Assembly: GCF_001037495.1 (NCBI RefSeq)
Contig: NZ_KQ089822.1
Location: forward strand, 868,001 to 932,000
DNA: 64,000 bases
Source of the DNA: Citrobacter sp. MGH106
GTDB lineage: Bacteria; Pseudomonadota; Gammaproteobacteria; Enterobacterales; Enterobacteriaceae
Reading direction: 5' to 3'
This document shows, in pieces, positions 53,060-64,000 of the stretch. Positions within the stretch are counted from its first letter, which is position 1. The number at the start of each line of letters is the position of its first letter. Below the pieces are notes generated by a model that had not been told where the DNA came from, searched no databases, and worked only from the letters and a program-made list of their open reading frames with translations. The position numbers were made by a program, and so were the translations under genes.

Positions 53060-55126
53060 AGTGTCAGGTTGCTCGAGTGATTTGATGTAGTCATAAATCG
53101 CCAATTGTGACTGAACCTTACGGCGGTTTCCACGTGGCACGTAGCGATTACTCAGTTCTTTATCAATGTAACGGGCTTTCACCGTATCGCTGAACAGGAT
53201 CTCTATAATATCCAGCACGCGTTGCTTAAGGCGTGGATCGAGAAGCGGTGTGGCAACTTCGATACGATAATCGATGTTTCTCGTCATCCAGTCTGCGGAG
53301 GAGAGGTAAACCTGTTTATCACCGCCGTTTTCGAATATATAGACCCGGTCGTGTTCAAGGTAGCGGTCAACGATACTGATGACGCGAATATTGTCACTGA
53401 TACCTTCCAGATTCGGGATCAGGGAGCACATACCGCGGATCAACAAATTGACCTGCACACCTGAGCCTGATGCCGCATAGAGGCGGTCAACCAGGCCTTT
53501 ATCAACCAGGTTATTCAGTTTTAACGTGATGCCGGAAGGCTTACCTTGCTGTGCATTGGCAATCTCTTTATCGATCATTCCGTACAGCAGACGTCGTGAG
53601 TTTTGCGGGGAAACCAGCAGGTAATCGAAAGTTACCGGACGATACGGATTTTCAATAAAGTTAAATACCCGGCGGACTTCGTTGGTAATGCGCGAATCGG
53701 CAGTCAGTAAAGAGTAGTCGGTATACAATCGTGCCGTTTTTTCGTTGAAGTTACCCGTCCCGATATGCGCGTAGCGCACGACTTCATCGCCTTCTTTACG
53801 TGAGATCAGGAATAGCTTGGCGTGAATTTTCAGCCCTGGCGCGGAGAAGATAACATGTACGCCTGCTTCGGTAAGACGCTTGGCCCAGTGAATGTTAGCT
53901 TCTTCATCAAAACGCGCCTGCAATTCCACCACCACGGTGACTTTTTTACTGTTGTGAGCGGCATGAATCATCGCGTCGATGATGCGAGAGTCTTTTGCCA
54001 CGCGATAGATGTTAATTTTTATCGCCAGCACGCTCGGGTCGAAGGAGGCCTGTCGCAGTAATTCAAGTACGTGCTCAAAAGTGTGGTACGGATAATAAAG
54101 CAGAACATCGCGTTCACGGATCGCGTCAAAGCCGTTACGAAATTTCTCGTTATCAAACCAGATATGGCGCAGCCGGGGCAGCGGTTTGTTCACCAGATTG
54201 GCTTTGCCAACGTTAGGGAAGTTAATAAAGTCTTTGAAGTTATGGTAACGACCACCGGGAACTATCGAGTCATAGCGAGAAATGGTCAATTTTTCACGCA
54301 GAACCTCAACCAGCGCATTCGGCATATCGCGTTGATACACAAAGCGCACGGGTTCTGCGGTCAGACGCTGCTTCAGACTGGATGACATGAGTTCCATCAG
54401 GCTGGATTCCATCTCGTGCACCAAATCGTATTCGGCATCGCGGGTCATTTTCATCGAATAGGCATTCAGCGCATCGTAATCAAAGAACCCTTTGAAAATA
54501 TCATCCAAGCAATAACGTAAGATGTTATCCAGCAAAATCATTGGTTTGCGGCGGCGCGGCGTTTCCGGCGGCAAATTCACAAAGCGAGGAACCTTGTCGG
54601 ACGGAATTTCCAGCAGAGCATAACGAATGGTATCGCCGCGAATGATCTCCACGGCCAGATAGGTATAGTCGTCTTTTAAAAACTGAACTAAATCTGTCTC
54701 GCGGTTAATCAGGATCGGCGTGATGTGCTGGCGAAGATACTGCTTGAAGTAATGGCGTAACCAGCTCTGTTGATTCACTGATAACTGGCGTTCATTGATT
54801 AAGAAGATCTGGTTGCGCGCCATCTCCAGCAGTAATTCATTGTACAGGCCGTCAAATTCCTGATCGGCTTTCAATACGCGGGCCTGGATTTTGCCTAACA
54901 GATGGCGGGAGTGGGAGTTTGAACCCTGTTCTTCGCTAATAATGATACGGCGCTTCAGTTCGGCAAAACGAACTTTGTAAAACTCGTCAAGATTATTGGA
55001 ATAGATGCCTAAGAAACGCATCCGTTCAATCAACGGGTTTGATTTATCAGCAGCTTCCTGGAGTACACGTTCATTGAACGCTAACCAGCTGAGTTCTTTC
55101 TCGATGTATAGCTTTTCCTGACCCAT
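52994..55126 (-). CDS. ppk: Polyphosphate kinase Ppk1, C-terminus extended by ERIC
   Basis: 710 residues from the ATG at 55126 ([15 protein letters not shown], the E. coli start); a GTG two codons upstream has a closer GGAG and is possible. The domains are N, head, C1 and C2; the catalytic histidine region [13 protein letters not shown] and [18 protein letters not shown] are present. It makes polyphosphate from ATP, reversibly. E. coli Ppk is 688 residues and ends at SLEQPE. Here the frame continues about 22 residues past SLEQP (ending VPGSLRR) because the ERIC element supplies new codons and the stop. Whether the tail matters is unknown. Confidence 0.95.
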   Translation of the reverse strand: MGQEKLYIEKELSWLAFNERVLQEAADKSNPLIERMRFLGIYSNNLDEFYKVRFAELKRRIIISEEQGSNSHSRHLLGKIQARVLKADQEFDGLYNELLLEMARNQIFLINERQLSVNQQSWLRHYFKQYLRQHITPILINRETDLVQFLKDDYTYLAVEIIRGDTIRYALLEIPSDKVPRFVNLPPETPRRRKPMILLDNILRYCLDDIFKGFFDYDALNAYSMKMTRDAEYDLVHEMESSLMELMSSSLKQRLTAEPVRFVYQRDMPNALVEVLREKLTISRYDSIVPGGRYHNFKDFINFPNVGKANLVNKPLPRLRHIWFDNEKFRNGFDAIRERDVLLYYPYHTFEHVLELLRQASFDPSVLAIKINIYRVAKDSRIIDAMIHAAHNSKKVTVVVELQARFDEEANIHWAKRLTEAGVHVIFSAPGLKIHAKLFLISRKEGDEVVRYAHIGTGNFNEKTARLYTDYSLLTADSRITNEVRRVFNFIENPYRPVTFDYLLVSPQNSRRLLYGMIDKEIANAQQGKPSGITLKLNNLVDKGLVDRLYAASGSGVQVNLLIRGMCSLIPNLEGISDNIRVISIVDRYLEHDRVYIFENGGDKQVYLSSADWMTRNIDYRIEVATPLLDPRLKQRVLDIIEILFSDTVKARYIDKELSNRYVPRGNRRKVQSQLAIYDYIKSLEQPDTSLNNSSCGKAANERVPGSLRR

Positions 55127-55285
55127 TACCACTTTTACTCCGTTTCATTCACGGGACACTACCGATTTATTATGGCGAGCTTTGCTCTCAGATGTCCAAC
55201 TGTGCCAGAAAAGTATGACAATAAACCGTCTGGTAGCAAAGAGAAAGGGGAAGAGTAGATGCGCCATCGGGCAAGCTGGGGCTTC

Positions 55286-55324
55286 ATGGCCGGATGGTGA
55301 CATCATTGCGTCCTATCCGGCCAT
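55286..55324. repeat. REP element between purN and ppk
   Basis: The palindrome ATGGCCGGATGG...CTATCCGGCCAT lies just past the purN stop and upstream of ppk. The rest of 55127-55335 holds the ppk promoter region with no clear named site. Confidence 0.75.
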
Positions 55325-55335
55325 GTGAGGGACTT

Positions 55336-57029
<1,694 letters not shown>

Positions 57030-57073
57030 TTAACTTGCGGTAGCAATTAAATTCGGCGCAATTCTAACAGGGA

Positions 57074-57089
57074 AAGCAAACGTTTGCGA
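57074..57089. promoter_or_regulatory. PurR operator of purMN
   Basis: AAGCAAACGTTTGCGA matches the PurR consensus ACGCAAACGTTTGCGT at 14 of 16 positions, 63 bp upstream of the purM start. Confidence 0.92.
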
Positions 57090-57376
57090 GCCTGCTCTGC
57101 AACGACTTTTTTCTGCTGTTTTTTTCAGCGTTTGACCTTTTCAATAGCACAATAAACCGCAACCCGACGATGCTGGATACGTGTTAACGGGTGTGAGTCT
57201 GATGAACAATATTCAGAAAATCTTTTTTGTGGCTTCAATACGTCATACAGACCAGAAGATAATACTTATATAATTCAATACATTGATACTATTTTCCGTC
57301 AAGACTGTGGCCTTGTTTTATACTCATCTCCCGAACGCAAATGACTTTGGTTGATCCATATCAAGCGTATGCAGTG

Positions 57377-57404
57377 TTGCGCCAGAGAGGAAAAGCGGTA
57401 TAAT
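57377..57404 (+). promoter_or_regulatory. upp promoter
   Basis: -35 TTGCGC (57377-57382), 16-bp spacer and -10 TATAAT (57399-57404). The purM-upp spacer (57012-57453, 442 bp) otherwise shows no gene. Confidence 0.8.
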
Positions 57405-57409
57405 CCGGC

Positions 57410-57420
57410 GATTTTTTTTG
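57410..57420 (+). promoter_or_regulatory. upp initially transcribed T-tract (UTP-sensitive reiterative transcription)
   Basis: Predicted start GA is followed by eight T residues (GATTTTTTTTG). In E. coli this tract lets RNA polymerase slip and add extra U when UTP is high, lowering upp expression. The sequence is conserved here. Confidence 0.75.
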
Positions 57421-57453
57421 TGGTTGCCACTCGTCTGAGGAAAGGAGAAGAGT

Positions 57454-58080
57454 ATGAAGATCGTGGAAGTCAAACACCCACTCGTCAAACACAAGCTGGG
57501 ACTGATGCGTGAAAATGACATCAGCACTAAACGCTTTCGTGAACTCGCCTCGGAAGTTGGCAGCCTGCTGACCTATGAAGCAACCGCTGGTCTGGAAACC
57601 GAAAAGGTAACCATCGAAGGCTGGAATGGCCCGGTTGAAGTAGACCAAATTAAAGGTAAAAAAATCACTGTTGTACCAATCCTGCGTGCGGGCCTGGGTA
57701 TGATGGAAGGCGTACTGGAAAACGTTCCGAGTGCGCGTATCAGCGTAGTTGGCATGTACCGTAACGAAGAGACTCTGGAGCCGGTACCGTACTTCCAGAA
57801 GCTGGTTTCTAATATTGATGAGCGTATGGCGCTGATCGTCGACCCGATGCTGGCCACTGGCGGTTCCGTTATCGCCACCATCGACCTGCTGAAAAATGCG
57901 GGCTGCAGCAGCATTAAAGTACTGGTGCTGGTAGCCGCACCGGAAGGTATCGCGGCACTGGAAAAAGCGCACCCGGATGTTGAGCTATATACCGCATCTA
58001 TCGACCAGGGGCTGAACGAGCAAGGATACATTATTCCGGGACTCGGCGATGCTGGCGATAAGATTTTTGGTACTAAGTAA
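57454..58080 (+). CDS. upp: Uracil phosphoribosyltransferase
   Basis: 208 residues. The PRPP-binding motif [19 protein letters not shown] and the uracil-binding C-terminus [18 protein letters not shown] are seen. It converts uracil and PRPP to UMP in salvage. Operon with uraA (96 bp gap containing a hairpin). Confidence 0.98.
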   Translation: MKIVEVKHPLVKHKLGLMRENDISTKRFRELASEVGSLLTYEATAGLETEKVTIEGWNGPVEVDQIKGKKITVVPILRAGLGMMEGVLENVPSARISVVGMYRNEETLEPVPYFQKLVSNIDERMALIVDPMLATGGSVIATIDLLKNAGCSSIKVLVLVAAPEGIAALEKAHPDVELYTASIDQGLNEQGYIIPGLGDAGDKIFGTK

Positions 58081-58096
58081 ATGAATAAATAAAAAG

Positions 58097-58125
58097 AAGC
58101 CGACTTTAAGAGTCGGCTTTTTTTT
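58097..58125 (+). terminator. Hairpin between upp and uraA
   Basis: The stem AAGCCGACT / AGTCGGCTT is followed by T7. It looks like a full intrinsic terminator, so uraA transcription depends on readthrough or its own promoter. Confidence 0.85.
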
Positions 58126-58176
58126 GAATAAAACAACCTAATCACTAATAACAAACAACACTCAGAGGAAAACACT

Positions 58177-59469
58177 ATGACGCGCCGTGCTATCGGGGTG
58201 AGTGAAAGACCGCCGCTTTTACAGACGATCCCGCTTAGTTTGCAGCACCTGTTCGCCATGTTTGGTGCAACGGTACTGGTGCCTGTCCTGTTTCATATCA
58301 ACCCGGCAACTGTCCTGCTGTTTAACGGTATTGGTACACTGCTGTATCTCTTCATTTGTAAAGGCAAAATTCCTGCCTATCTGGGGTCCAGCTTCGCGTT
58401 TATTTCTCCGGTATTGCTGTTGCTACCGCTTGGGTATGAAGTGGCGCTCGGTGGTTTTATTATGTGCGGCGTTCTGTTCTGCCTGGTTTCTTTCATCGTT
58501 AAGAAAGCAGGGACCGGCTGGCTGGATGTGATGTTCCCGCCTGCGGCCATGGGCGCAATCGTTGCCGTTATCGGTCTGGAACTGGCTGGCGTTGCAGCTG
58601 GTATGGCTGGTTTGCTTCCTGCAGAGGGGCAAATGCCAGATTCCAAAACAATTATCATCTCTATGGTAACGCTGGCGGTAACGGTTTTTGGTTCAGTACT
58701 GTTCCGTGGCTTTATGGCCATTATCCCCATTCTGATTGGTGTACTGGCGGGTTATGCGCTCTCCTTTGTGATGGGCGTTGTGGATACCACGCCGATTGCT
58801 CAGGCTCACTGGTTTGCTCTGCCGACCTTCTACACACCACGCTTTGAATGGGTTGCCATTCTGACCATCCTGCCTGCGGCACTGGTAGTTATTGCTGAAC
58901 ACGTAGGGCATTTGGTGGTAACGGCGAATATCGTGAAAAAAGATTTGATTCGCGATCCTGGACTGCATCGCTCGATGTTCGCCAACGGTCTGTCGACGGT
59001 GATCTCTGGCTTCTTTGGATCCACGCCTAACACCACTTACGGCGAAAACATCGGCGTGATGGCCATTACCCGTGTATACAGTACCTGGGTTATTGGCGGT
59101 GCGGCTATTTTTGCCATTCTGCTCTCCTGCGTCGGTAAACTGGCTGCCGCGATTCAGATTATCCCGCTACCGGTGATGGGCGGTGTGTCGCTGCTGCTGT
59201 ACGGAGTTATCGGCGCATCTGGTATTCGCGTGTTGATCGAATCGAAAGTTGATTACAACAAAGCGCAAAACCTGATCCTGACGTCGGTTATTTTGATTAT
59301 CGGTGTGAGTGGTGCAAAGGTTCACATTGGTGCCGCTGAACTGAAAGGGATGGCACTGGCGACTATTGTCGGCGTATGCCTGAGCCTGATCTTCAAAGCG
59401 ATTAGCTTGCTGCGTCCGGAGGAAGTTGTCCTCGACGCCAAAGATGCAGAAGACACCCCGCAACACTAA
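58177..59469 (+). CDS. uraA: Uracil:proton symporter UraA
   Basis: 430 residues (E. coli 429), NCS2/NAT family with 14 membrane segments. The substrate-site motifs AEHVGHLVVTANIV and GFFGSTPNTTYGENIGVM contain the conserved glutamates. It brings uracil into the cell for Upp. Confidence 0.98.
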   Translation: MTRRAIGVSERPPLLQTIPLSLQHLFAMFGATVLVPVLFHINPATVLLFNGIGTLLYLFICKGKIPAYLGSSFAFISPVLLLLPLGYEVALGGFIMCGVLFCLVSFIVKKAGTGWLDVMFPPAAMGAIVAVIGLELAGVAAGMAGLLPAEGQMPDSKTIIISMVTLAVTVFGSVLFRGFMAIIPILIGVLAGYALSFVMGVVDTTPIAQAHWFALPTFYTPRFEWVAILTILPAALVVIAEHVGHLVVTANIVKKDLIRDPGLHRSMFANGLSTVISGFFGSTPNTTYGENIGVMAITRVYSTWVIGGAAIFAILLSCVGKLAAAIQIIPLPVMGGVSLLLYGVIGASGIRVLIESKVDYNKAQNLILTSVILIIGVSGAKVHIGAAELKGMALATIVGVCLSLIFKAISLLRPEEVVLDAKDAEDTPQH

Positions 59470-59477
59470 GTCTTTGA

Positions 59478-59502
59478 CCGGGCAGCGACGCTGCCCGGTT
59501 CT
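59478..59502 (+). terminator. Hairpin after uraA
   Basis: ACCGGGCAGC-GAC-GCTGCCCGGT is a 10-bp stem followed by TCTAT. Confidence 0.75.
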
Positions 59503-59564
59503 ATCACGACGTATTTCTGTGGTAAACTCAACGCGATTTTATGAAATCCTGGGTTGAGGTATCT

Positions 59565-60266
59565 CTGAACACACCGGCACAGCTCTCTCTGCCACTTTAT
59601 CTTCCTGACGATGAAACTTTCGCGAGTTTCTGGCCGGGGGATAACTCCTCTCTACTGGCTGCACTGCAAAACGTGCTGCGTCAGGAACATAGCGGGTATA
59701 TCTATCTCTGGTCGCGCGAAGGCGCGGGCCGTAGCCATTTGCTGCATGCAGCATGCGCCGAGTTGTCTCAGCGCGGCGATGCGGTAGGTTATGTACCACT
59801 GGACAAACGTACCTGGTTCGTACCGGAAGTGCTTGACGGTATGGAGCATCTGTCACTGGTGTGTATTGATAACATCGAATGCGTTGCCGGGGATTCCCTG
59901 TGGGAAATGGCTATTTTTGATCTCTACAACCGTATTCTTGAGTCAGGGAAAACCCGGCTGCTGATCACCGGCGATCGCCCGCCAAGACAGCTGAATCTGG
60001 GACTACCGGATCTTGCTTCGCGCCTGGACTGGGGGCAAATCTATAAGTTGCAGCCGCTCTCGGATGAAGACAAGCTTCAGGCTTTGCAACTACGTGCCAG
60101 ATTACGCGGGTTCGAACTTCCGGAAGATGTGGGGCGCTTTCTGTTAAAACGACTGGATCGGGAAATGCGCACTTTGTTTATGACACTGGATCAACTCGAC
60201 CACGCATCGATCACCGCTCAGCGCAAACTAACTATTCCGTTCGTCAAAGAGATTTTAAAATTGTAA
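59565..60266 (+). CDS. hda: DnaA inactivator Hda, CUG start
   Basis: 233 residues if translation begins at CTG 59565, which lies 6 nt after GAGG and gives the E. coli N-terminus [16 protein letters not shown] with its clamp-binding motif QLSLPL. An in-frame ATG at 59541 would add eight residues but has no ribosome-binding site. AAA+ domain related to DnaA with P-loop-like [12 protein letters not shown] and VCIDNIE; arginine finger region near LASRLDW. With the DNA-loaded beta clamp it stimulates DnaA-ATP hydrolysis after initiation (RIDA). Confidence 0.95.
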   Translation: MNTPAQLSLPLYLPDDETFASFWPGDNSSLLAALQNVLRQEHSGYIYLWSREGAGRSHLLHAACAELSQRGDAVGYVPLDKRTWFVPEVLDGMEHLSLVCIDNIECVAGDSLWEMAIFDLYNRILESGKTRLLITGDRPPRQLNLGLPDLASRLDWGQIYKLQPLSDEDKLQALQLRARLRGFELPEDVGRFLLKRLDREMRTLFMTLDQLDHASITAQRKLTIPFVKEILKL

Positions 60267-60302
60267 GCACCGCAACCGGAAAGGCTGCGGTGTTATTTGA
60301 TG

Positions 60303-60662
60303 TTAATCGATGATTTCCAGTACCTGCTCCGGCGGACGACCAATTCTCGCCTGACCGTTTGCCACCACAATCGGGCGCTCCATCAATTTCGGGTTTTTCA
60401 CCATCGCCTCAATCAACGCATCTTCACTCAAACTACTGTCCGCCAGGTTAAGTGATTTGTAGAGATCTTCTTTCTGGCGCATTAATTTGCGAGCGCTGGA
60501 CATTCCCAGCATCTGCAGCAGTTCACGCAGGGTTGCTGCGTCAGCAGGTGTCTCCAGATAAAGCACCACTTCCGGTTCTACACCGTTGGACTTCAGTAAC
60601 TCCAGCGTTTCGCGGCTCTTTGAGCAGCGTGGGTTATGGTAGATTTTAATCGCGTCTGACAT
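60303..60662 (-). CDS. yfgD: ArsC-family reductase-like protein YfgD
   Basis: 119 residues. Thioredoxin-like fold with YHNPRCSKSRETLELL; the single N-terminal Cys (C13) sits where glutaredoxin-coupled arsenate reductases have their catalytic Cys. RPIVV and the C-terminal IGRPPEQVL are also present. No arsenic-resistance genes are nearby, so arsenate may not be its real substrate. It is encoded 12 bp after bepA on the same strand, hence probably one transcript. Confidence 0.93.
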   Translation of the reverse strand: MSDAIKIYHNPRCSKSRETLELLKSNGVEPEVVLYLETPADAATLRELLQMLGMSSARKLMRQKEDLYKSLNLADSSLSEDALIEAMVKNPKLMERPIVVANGQARIGRPPEQVLEIID

Positions 60663-60674
60663 TGTGTTTTCCTG

Positions 60675-62138
60675 TTACATCTTCGTATACGGTTTAAAAC
60701 GCTCTTGCAACTGGCGTAGCTGGTCGATACGGGCGTCGTATCTGGCCTGTTGCTGGCTTCCCAGTTTCACCTGCGAGCTTGCGCTGCTGAGCATAGAGAT
60801 GGCCTGGTCAAGACGCCCCGCTAGGGCATAGCCTTCCGCGCGCGCCGCCAGCTCTTGATCGCGGTTATTCAGGGTGGCTTCCGTTTGTGCTAACAAATCC
60901 CAGCCGTTAGCGTCATCTTTATTGTTAAACGTATAACGATTGAGGATGGTTGCGGCCTCTTTGGCTTGTCCGCCCTGTAAATATGCATTCGCCAGATTAA
61001 GTTGCAATACCGGATTTACGCGCAGGTCGCGCGCATTTTTCAGACGATTAATGGCATCGCTGGTTTTCTTCTGGCCGAGATCGATATCCGTAGCCAGGTC
61101 GAGATACCAGGCATTGTTAGGGTCTGCAGCCAGCAGAGGCTGCAGCGCTTTACGCGCCTCGTCATATTTACTGGCTTCCATCGTCTGTAGCGCCCGACCA
61201 TATTGTGCAGCCCGTTGTTCACGGACATTGCCTTTCGACCAGTTGTCCAGCAGGTCGCTGGTTAGCTGGTTGCGGCCAGAATTATACATCCCCAGGGTTC
61301 GTGCTTTTGCCAGATAAAAGTCTTCAGACGATTGCACCACAGCTGGACGCATCTGGTTAGCTCGGTTACGTGCATCCGCCAGACGACTTTCTGGTAGGGG
61401 GTGAGTCAGCAGAATTTCAGGTGGACGTGTGGAGTAACGAGCCTGGTCGAGCAGTTTCTCCAGGAACGTTGGCATTGCTTGCGGATCAAAACCTGAGCGC
61501 TGCAGTACCTGAATACCAATACGATCCGCTTCCTGTTCATTCTGTTGGGTGAAGCTGATCATCCCCTGACGCGTTCCCGCCAGGGTGCCGGTAAGGGCTG
61601 CCATCCCCGCCTGCGGACTGGCCATTGCTAATAAAATTGAACCCAGTGCGCCTACCCATGTCAGCGGGGCGGTACGTTTTTGATCTTCCATGGCGCGCGC
61701 CAGGTGGCGCTGCGTGACGTGGGAGATTTCGTGCGCCATTACCGAGGCCAGTTGGCTTTCGTTATCGGAATAGCGAAAGAGTGCGGAGTGCAGAACAACG
61801 TTGCCGCCAAAAAAAGCAAAGGCGTTAATTTCGTCGTTATTAATCAAAAAGAAATGGAACGGGGTTTTTACTGAGTCTGCGTGGGATACCAGGCGCATCC
61901 CCAGAGTATTAATATATTGGGTCAGCAGCGGGTCGTTAATTAACGGCGCACTGCCGCGCAGTTGGCGCACGTAATAGTCGCCCATCTGCATTTCCTGACC
62001 GATGGAGAGTGTGCTCCCTGCTGAGGTCCCCATATCGGGTAACGTGTCCGCAGTATCAGCAAATGCGGGCGCGACCTGACCGATAGTTAGTGCAGCAATG
62101 AGGGTAGCAACCAGGTTTTTTTTCAACTGCCTGAACAT
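60675..62138 (-). CDS. bepA: Outer-membrane beta-barrel assembly protease/chaperone BepA
   Basis: 487 residues. Signal peptide 1-27 (APAFA|DTAD). M48 metallopeptidase domain with HEISH in [14 protein letters not shown] and the third-ligand glutamate in NEQEADRIG. Four C-terminal TPR-type repeats (about 310-480) bind the BAM complex. In the periplasm it helps LptD maturation or degrades stalled LptD and BamA. A sigma-E-like promoter is visible upstream. Confidence 0.97.
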   Translation of the reverse strand: MFRQLKKNLVATLIAALTIGQVAPAFADTADTLPDMGTSAGSTLSIGQEMQMGDYYVRQLRGSAPLINDPLLTQYINTLGMRLVSHADSVKTPFHFFLINNDEINAFAFFGGNVVLHSALFRYSDNESQLASVMAHEISHVTQRHLARAMEDQKRTAPLTWVGALGSILLAMASPQAGMAALTGTLAGTRQGMISFTQQNEQEADRIGIQVLQRSGFDPQAMPTFLEKLLDQARYSTRPPEILLTHPLPESRLADARNRANQMRPAVVQSSEDFYLAKARTLGMYNSGRNQLTSDLLDNWSKGNVREQRAAQYGRALQTMEASKYDEARKALQPLLAADPNNAWYLDLATDIDLGQKKTSDAINRLKNARDLRVNPVLQLNLANAYLQGGQAKEAATILNRYTFNNKDDANGWDLLAQTEATLNNRDQELAARAEGYALAGRLDQAISMLSSASSQVKLGSQQQARYDARIDQLRQLQERFKPYTKM

Positions 62139-62170
62139 AACCTCTGTCCTGTATTCATGGAGATAGCCAT

Positions 62171-62199
62171 TTTGACCCGTGCTGCGAAGTATCGTTCAC
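62171..62199 (-). promoter_or_regulatory. Candidate sigma-E promoter of bepA
   Basis: On the minus strand, GTGAACGA (62199-62192) and GTCAAA (62176-62171) are spaced about as in sigma-E promoters (GGAACTT - N15/16 - GTCNAA). E. coli bepA belongs to the sigma-E regulon. The -35 match is only fair. Confidence 0.5.
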
Positions 62200-62363
62200 A
62201 CTCCGGCAGCATTCGGAGTGTAACTGCGAAATCCTGCGATGAACACCCAGGAAGAATGTCTTTTCACTTTGCGGAATGAGTCATAAAAAGCGAAGTCTTT
62301 TTTGTGACATTTCGATACAATTCGGGATCGCAATCCCGCTATTGAGGTTCATGGAAGGGTTTT

Positions 62364-63428
62364 ATGCTCGAAATGCTGATGCAATGGTATCGCCGCCGCT
62401 TTAGCGACCCAGAGGCTATTGCCTTGTTGGTTATCCTGGTTGCCGGTTTTGGTATTCTTTTTTTCTTTAGCGGTCTGTTAGCACCGCTGCTGGTCGCGAT
62501 TGTGCTGGCTTACCTGCTTGAATGGCCGACAGTGCGTCTGGAAAATATCGGCTGTTCCCGACCCTGGGCGACATCCATTGTGCTGGTGGTGTTTGTCGGT
62601 ATCTTGCTACTGATGGCGTTCGTGGTGATGCCTGTCGCGTGGCAGCAGGGGATTTATCTGATACGTGATATGCCCGGCATGCTGAATAAGCTTTCTGACT
62701 TTGCTGCAACCTTACCACGACGTTATCCGGCGCTGATGGACGCTGGCATTATTGATGCGATGGCGGAGAATATGCGCTCGCGGATGCTCACGATGGGCGA
62801 CTCGGTGGTGAAATATTCTGTGGCCTCCCTGGTCGGATTACTGACACTGGCGGTTTATCTGGTTCTCGTGCCGTTGATGGTGTTCTTCCTGGTGAAAGAT
62901 AAAGGGCAGATGCTGAATGCTGTGCGTCGGGTGTTGCCGCGTAATCGCGGGCTGGCGGGGCAGGTCTGGAAAGAGATGAATCAGCAAATCACTAACTACA
63001 TTCGTGGCAAAGTGCTCGAAATGGTGGTGGTGGGGGTTGCGACCTGGCTTGGCTTCCTGCTGTTTGGCCTCAACTATTCTCTGCTATTGGCGGTGCTGGT
63101 CGGGTTCTCAGTCCTGATCCCGTATATCGGCGCCTTTGTGGTGACGATTCCGGTGGTTGGTGTGGCACTGTTCCAGTTTGGTCTCGGGACCGAATTCTGG
63201 AGCTGTTTTGCCGTGTACCTGATAATCCAGGCGCTGGATGGCAATCTGCTGGTCCCTGTACTTTTCTCCGAGGCTGTAAATCTGCATCCGTTGGTGATTA
63301 TTCTGTCAGTGGTTATTTTCGGCGGTCTGTGGGGCTTTTGGGGCGTATTCTTTGCTATTCCGCTGGCGACGCTAATTAAAGCGGTAGTTCATGCCTGGCC
63401 GGATGGTCAGACGATTGACGAATCCTAA
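62364..63428 (+). CDS. perM: AI-2E family membrane protein PerM
   Basis: 354 residues (E. coli 353). Seven to eight membrane helices and the C-terminal family signature SLLLAVLVGFSVLIPYIGAF. Once annotated as a permease; the family includes the TqsA AI-2 exporter and other exporters, but the substrate of PerM is not known. It is divergent from bepA, and the 225-bp spacer contains a palindrome at 62198-62221. Confidence 0.95.
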   Translation: MLEMLMQWYRRRFSDPEAIALLVILVAGFGILFFFSGLLAPLLVAIVLAYLLEWPTVRLENIGCSRPWATSIVLVVFVGILLLMAFVVMPVAWQQGIYLIRDMPGMLNKLSDFAATLPRRYPALMDAGIIDAMAENMRSRMLTMGDSVVKYSVASLVGLLTLAVYLVLVPLMVFFLVKDKGQMLNAVRRVLPRNRGLAGQVWKEMNQQITNYIRGKVLEMVVVGVATWLGFLLFGLNYSLLLAVLVGFSVLIPYIGAFVVTIPVVGVALFQFGLGTEFWSCFAVYLIIQALDGNLLVPVLFSEAVNLHPLVIILSVVIFGGLWGFWGVFFAIPLATLIKAVVHAWPDGQTIDES

Positions 63429-63436
63429 TCAGGATG

Positions 63437-63460
63437 CTGTGGCGGCGCAATGCCGCCGGG
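63437..63460. repeat. REP-like hairpin after perM
   Basis: GGCGGC/GCCGCC arms around GCAAT lie between perM and iadA and probably limit readthrough. Confidence 0.55.
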
Positions 63461-63512
63461 TATCCATATTCTCTATTTGAATTATGCAGGTTGCTGCATG
63501 ACAAGGAAGGTT

Positions 63513-64000
63513 ATGAACTGTTCAATTCTTAATTTGACGCTGTTCCAACGTGGACACGTTTACGCACCTGAAGATCTGGGACTACAGGATATACTGGTTT
63601 CTGATGGCAAAATTGTTGCTGTTGCGCCCACAATCGCTGCAGAAGATTTTCCTGGCTGCCAGTGTATCAATCTTGATGGTGCTATTGTTTGTCCGGGGTT
63701 TATCGATCAGCACGTCCATCTGATCGGTGGCGGCGGGGAAGCTGGGCCACATACCCGCACGCCGGAGGTGCGTCTGTCGCGCCTGGTTGAAGCAGGTATT
63801 ACTTCGGTTGTGGGATTACTGGGAACTGACGGCATCACCCGCCACCCGGAGTCGCTGTTGGCTAAAACCCGAGCTCTGGAGTATGAAGGCATCAGTGCCT
63901 GGATGCTAACCGGCGCTTACTCTTTACCTTCGCCGACTATTACCGGCAGTATTGAACGCGATGTGGCATTGATCGATAAAGTGATTGGGGTTAAATGTGC
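63513..64000 (+). CDS. iadA: Isoaspartyl dipeptidase IadA (partial, N-terminal part)
   Basis: The first 162 codons are present; the gene continues past the window. The ATG at 63513 follows AAGGAAGG. Amidohydrolase-superfamily start: GFIDQHVHLIGGGGEAGP contains the HxH zinc ligands. RTPEV, SVVGLLGTDG and the final GVKC, whose lysine is the carboxylated metal bridge, match E. coli IadA closely. It cleaves isoaspartyl (beta-Asp) dipeptides from damaged proteins. In K-12 iadA is at another chromosomal place, and the hyf/focB genes lie beside perM, so its place here is unusual relative to K-12. Confidence 0.92.
   Translation, partial: MNCSILNLTLFQRGHVYAPEDLGLQDILVSDGKIVAVAPTIAAEDFPGCQCINLDGAIVCPGFIDQHVHLIGGGGEAGPHTRTPEVRLSRLVEAGITSVVGLLGTDGITRHPESLLAKTRALEYEGISAWMLTGAYSLPSPTITGSIERDVALIDKVIGVKC

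Noticed and set aside
55190-55240. Possible PhoB box upstream of ppk (TTGTCATA and CTGGCACA on the minus strand)
   Set aside because: The two half-sites are 13 bp apart instead of 11 and the second has mismatches in key positions.

Overview
This is chromosomal DNA of an enterobacterium from the Escherichia/Salmonella/Citrobacter group, read in the opposite direction to the usual E. coli K-12 map. The backbone order suhB, trmJ, isc operon, pepB, sseB, sseA, yfhM, pbpC, ndk, rlmN, rodZ, ispG, hisS, yfgM, bamB, der ... xseA, guaBA, yfgGF, ppx, ppk, purNM, upp, uraA, hda, yfgD, bepA, perM is the E. coli/Salmonella order. The proteins differ from K-12 throughout, and the accessory genes are those expected in Salmonella or Citrobacter: a NicO/DUF1007 pair beside suhB and a sinH-sinI-rat cluster between yfgJ and xseA. 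I infer Citrobacter or a close relative; the genus is not proven by the sequence alone.

Layout. 1-1672: part of a CUT2-type sugar ABC transporter (ATPase cut by the window edge, then its binding protein). 2095-3704: a periplasmic DUF1007 protein and a NicO-family nickel/cobalt transporter. 3763-5416: suhB and trmJ, divergent. 5480-11222: the complete housekeeping Fe-S assembly operon iscRSUA-hscBA-fdx-iscX with its IscR operators. 11276-14768: pepB, sseB, the timP/timR locus (formerly ryfA) and sseA. 14975-22219: yfhM-pbpC, a bacterial alpha-2-macroglobulin and its peptidoglycan-synthase partner. 22358-31350: ndk, rlmN, rodZ, ispG, hisS, yfgM, bamB, der. 31649-34336: an extra pair, a POT peptide transporter and a Gfo/Idh/MocA dehydrogenase. 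34388-43674: yfgJ and the SinH/SinI/RatA-like surface-protein cluster. 43693-48335: xseA and guaBA. 48593-55126: yfgG, yfgF, ppx and ppk. 55336-60266: purMN, upp, uraA, hda. 60303-63428: yfgD, bepA, perM. 63513-64000: the start of iadA.

The genes form coherent functional groups: Fe-S cluster supply (isc), which feeds IspG and RlmN nearby; outer-membrane quality control (bamB, bepA, yfgM, and yfhM-pbpC in the envelope); purine and pyrimidine synthesis and salvage (guaBA and purMN under PurR boxes, upp-uraA); and polyphosphate/c-di-GMP signalling (ppk, ppx, yfgF).

The most interesting parts are (i) the sin/rat cluster, where SinI shares its N-terminal module with the giant RatA-like protein and its C-terminal module with SinH, suggesting a three-protein Ig-type adhesion system; (ii) timP/timR, a 38-residue membrane toxin gene and a divergent sRNA with 18 nt of complementarity; (iii) an ERIC repeat inserted at the ppk-ppx junction that rewrites the Ppk C-terminus; and (iv) three accessory pairs in places where K-12 has none. 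No tRNA, rRNA, IS element, phage or CRISPR array was seen.
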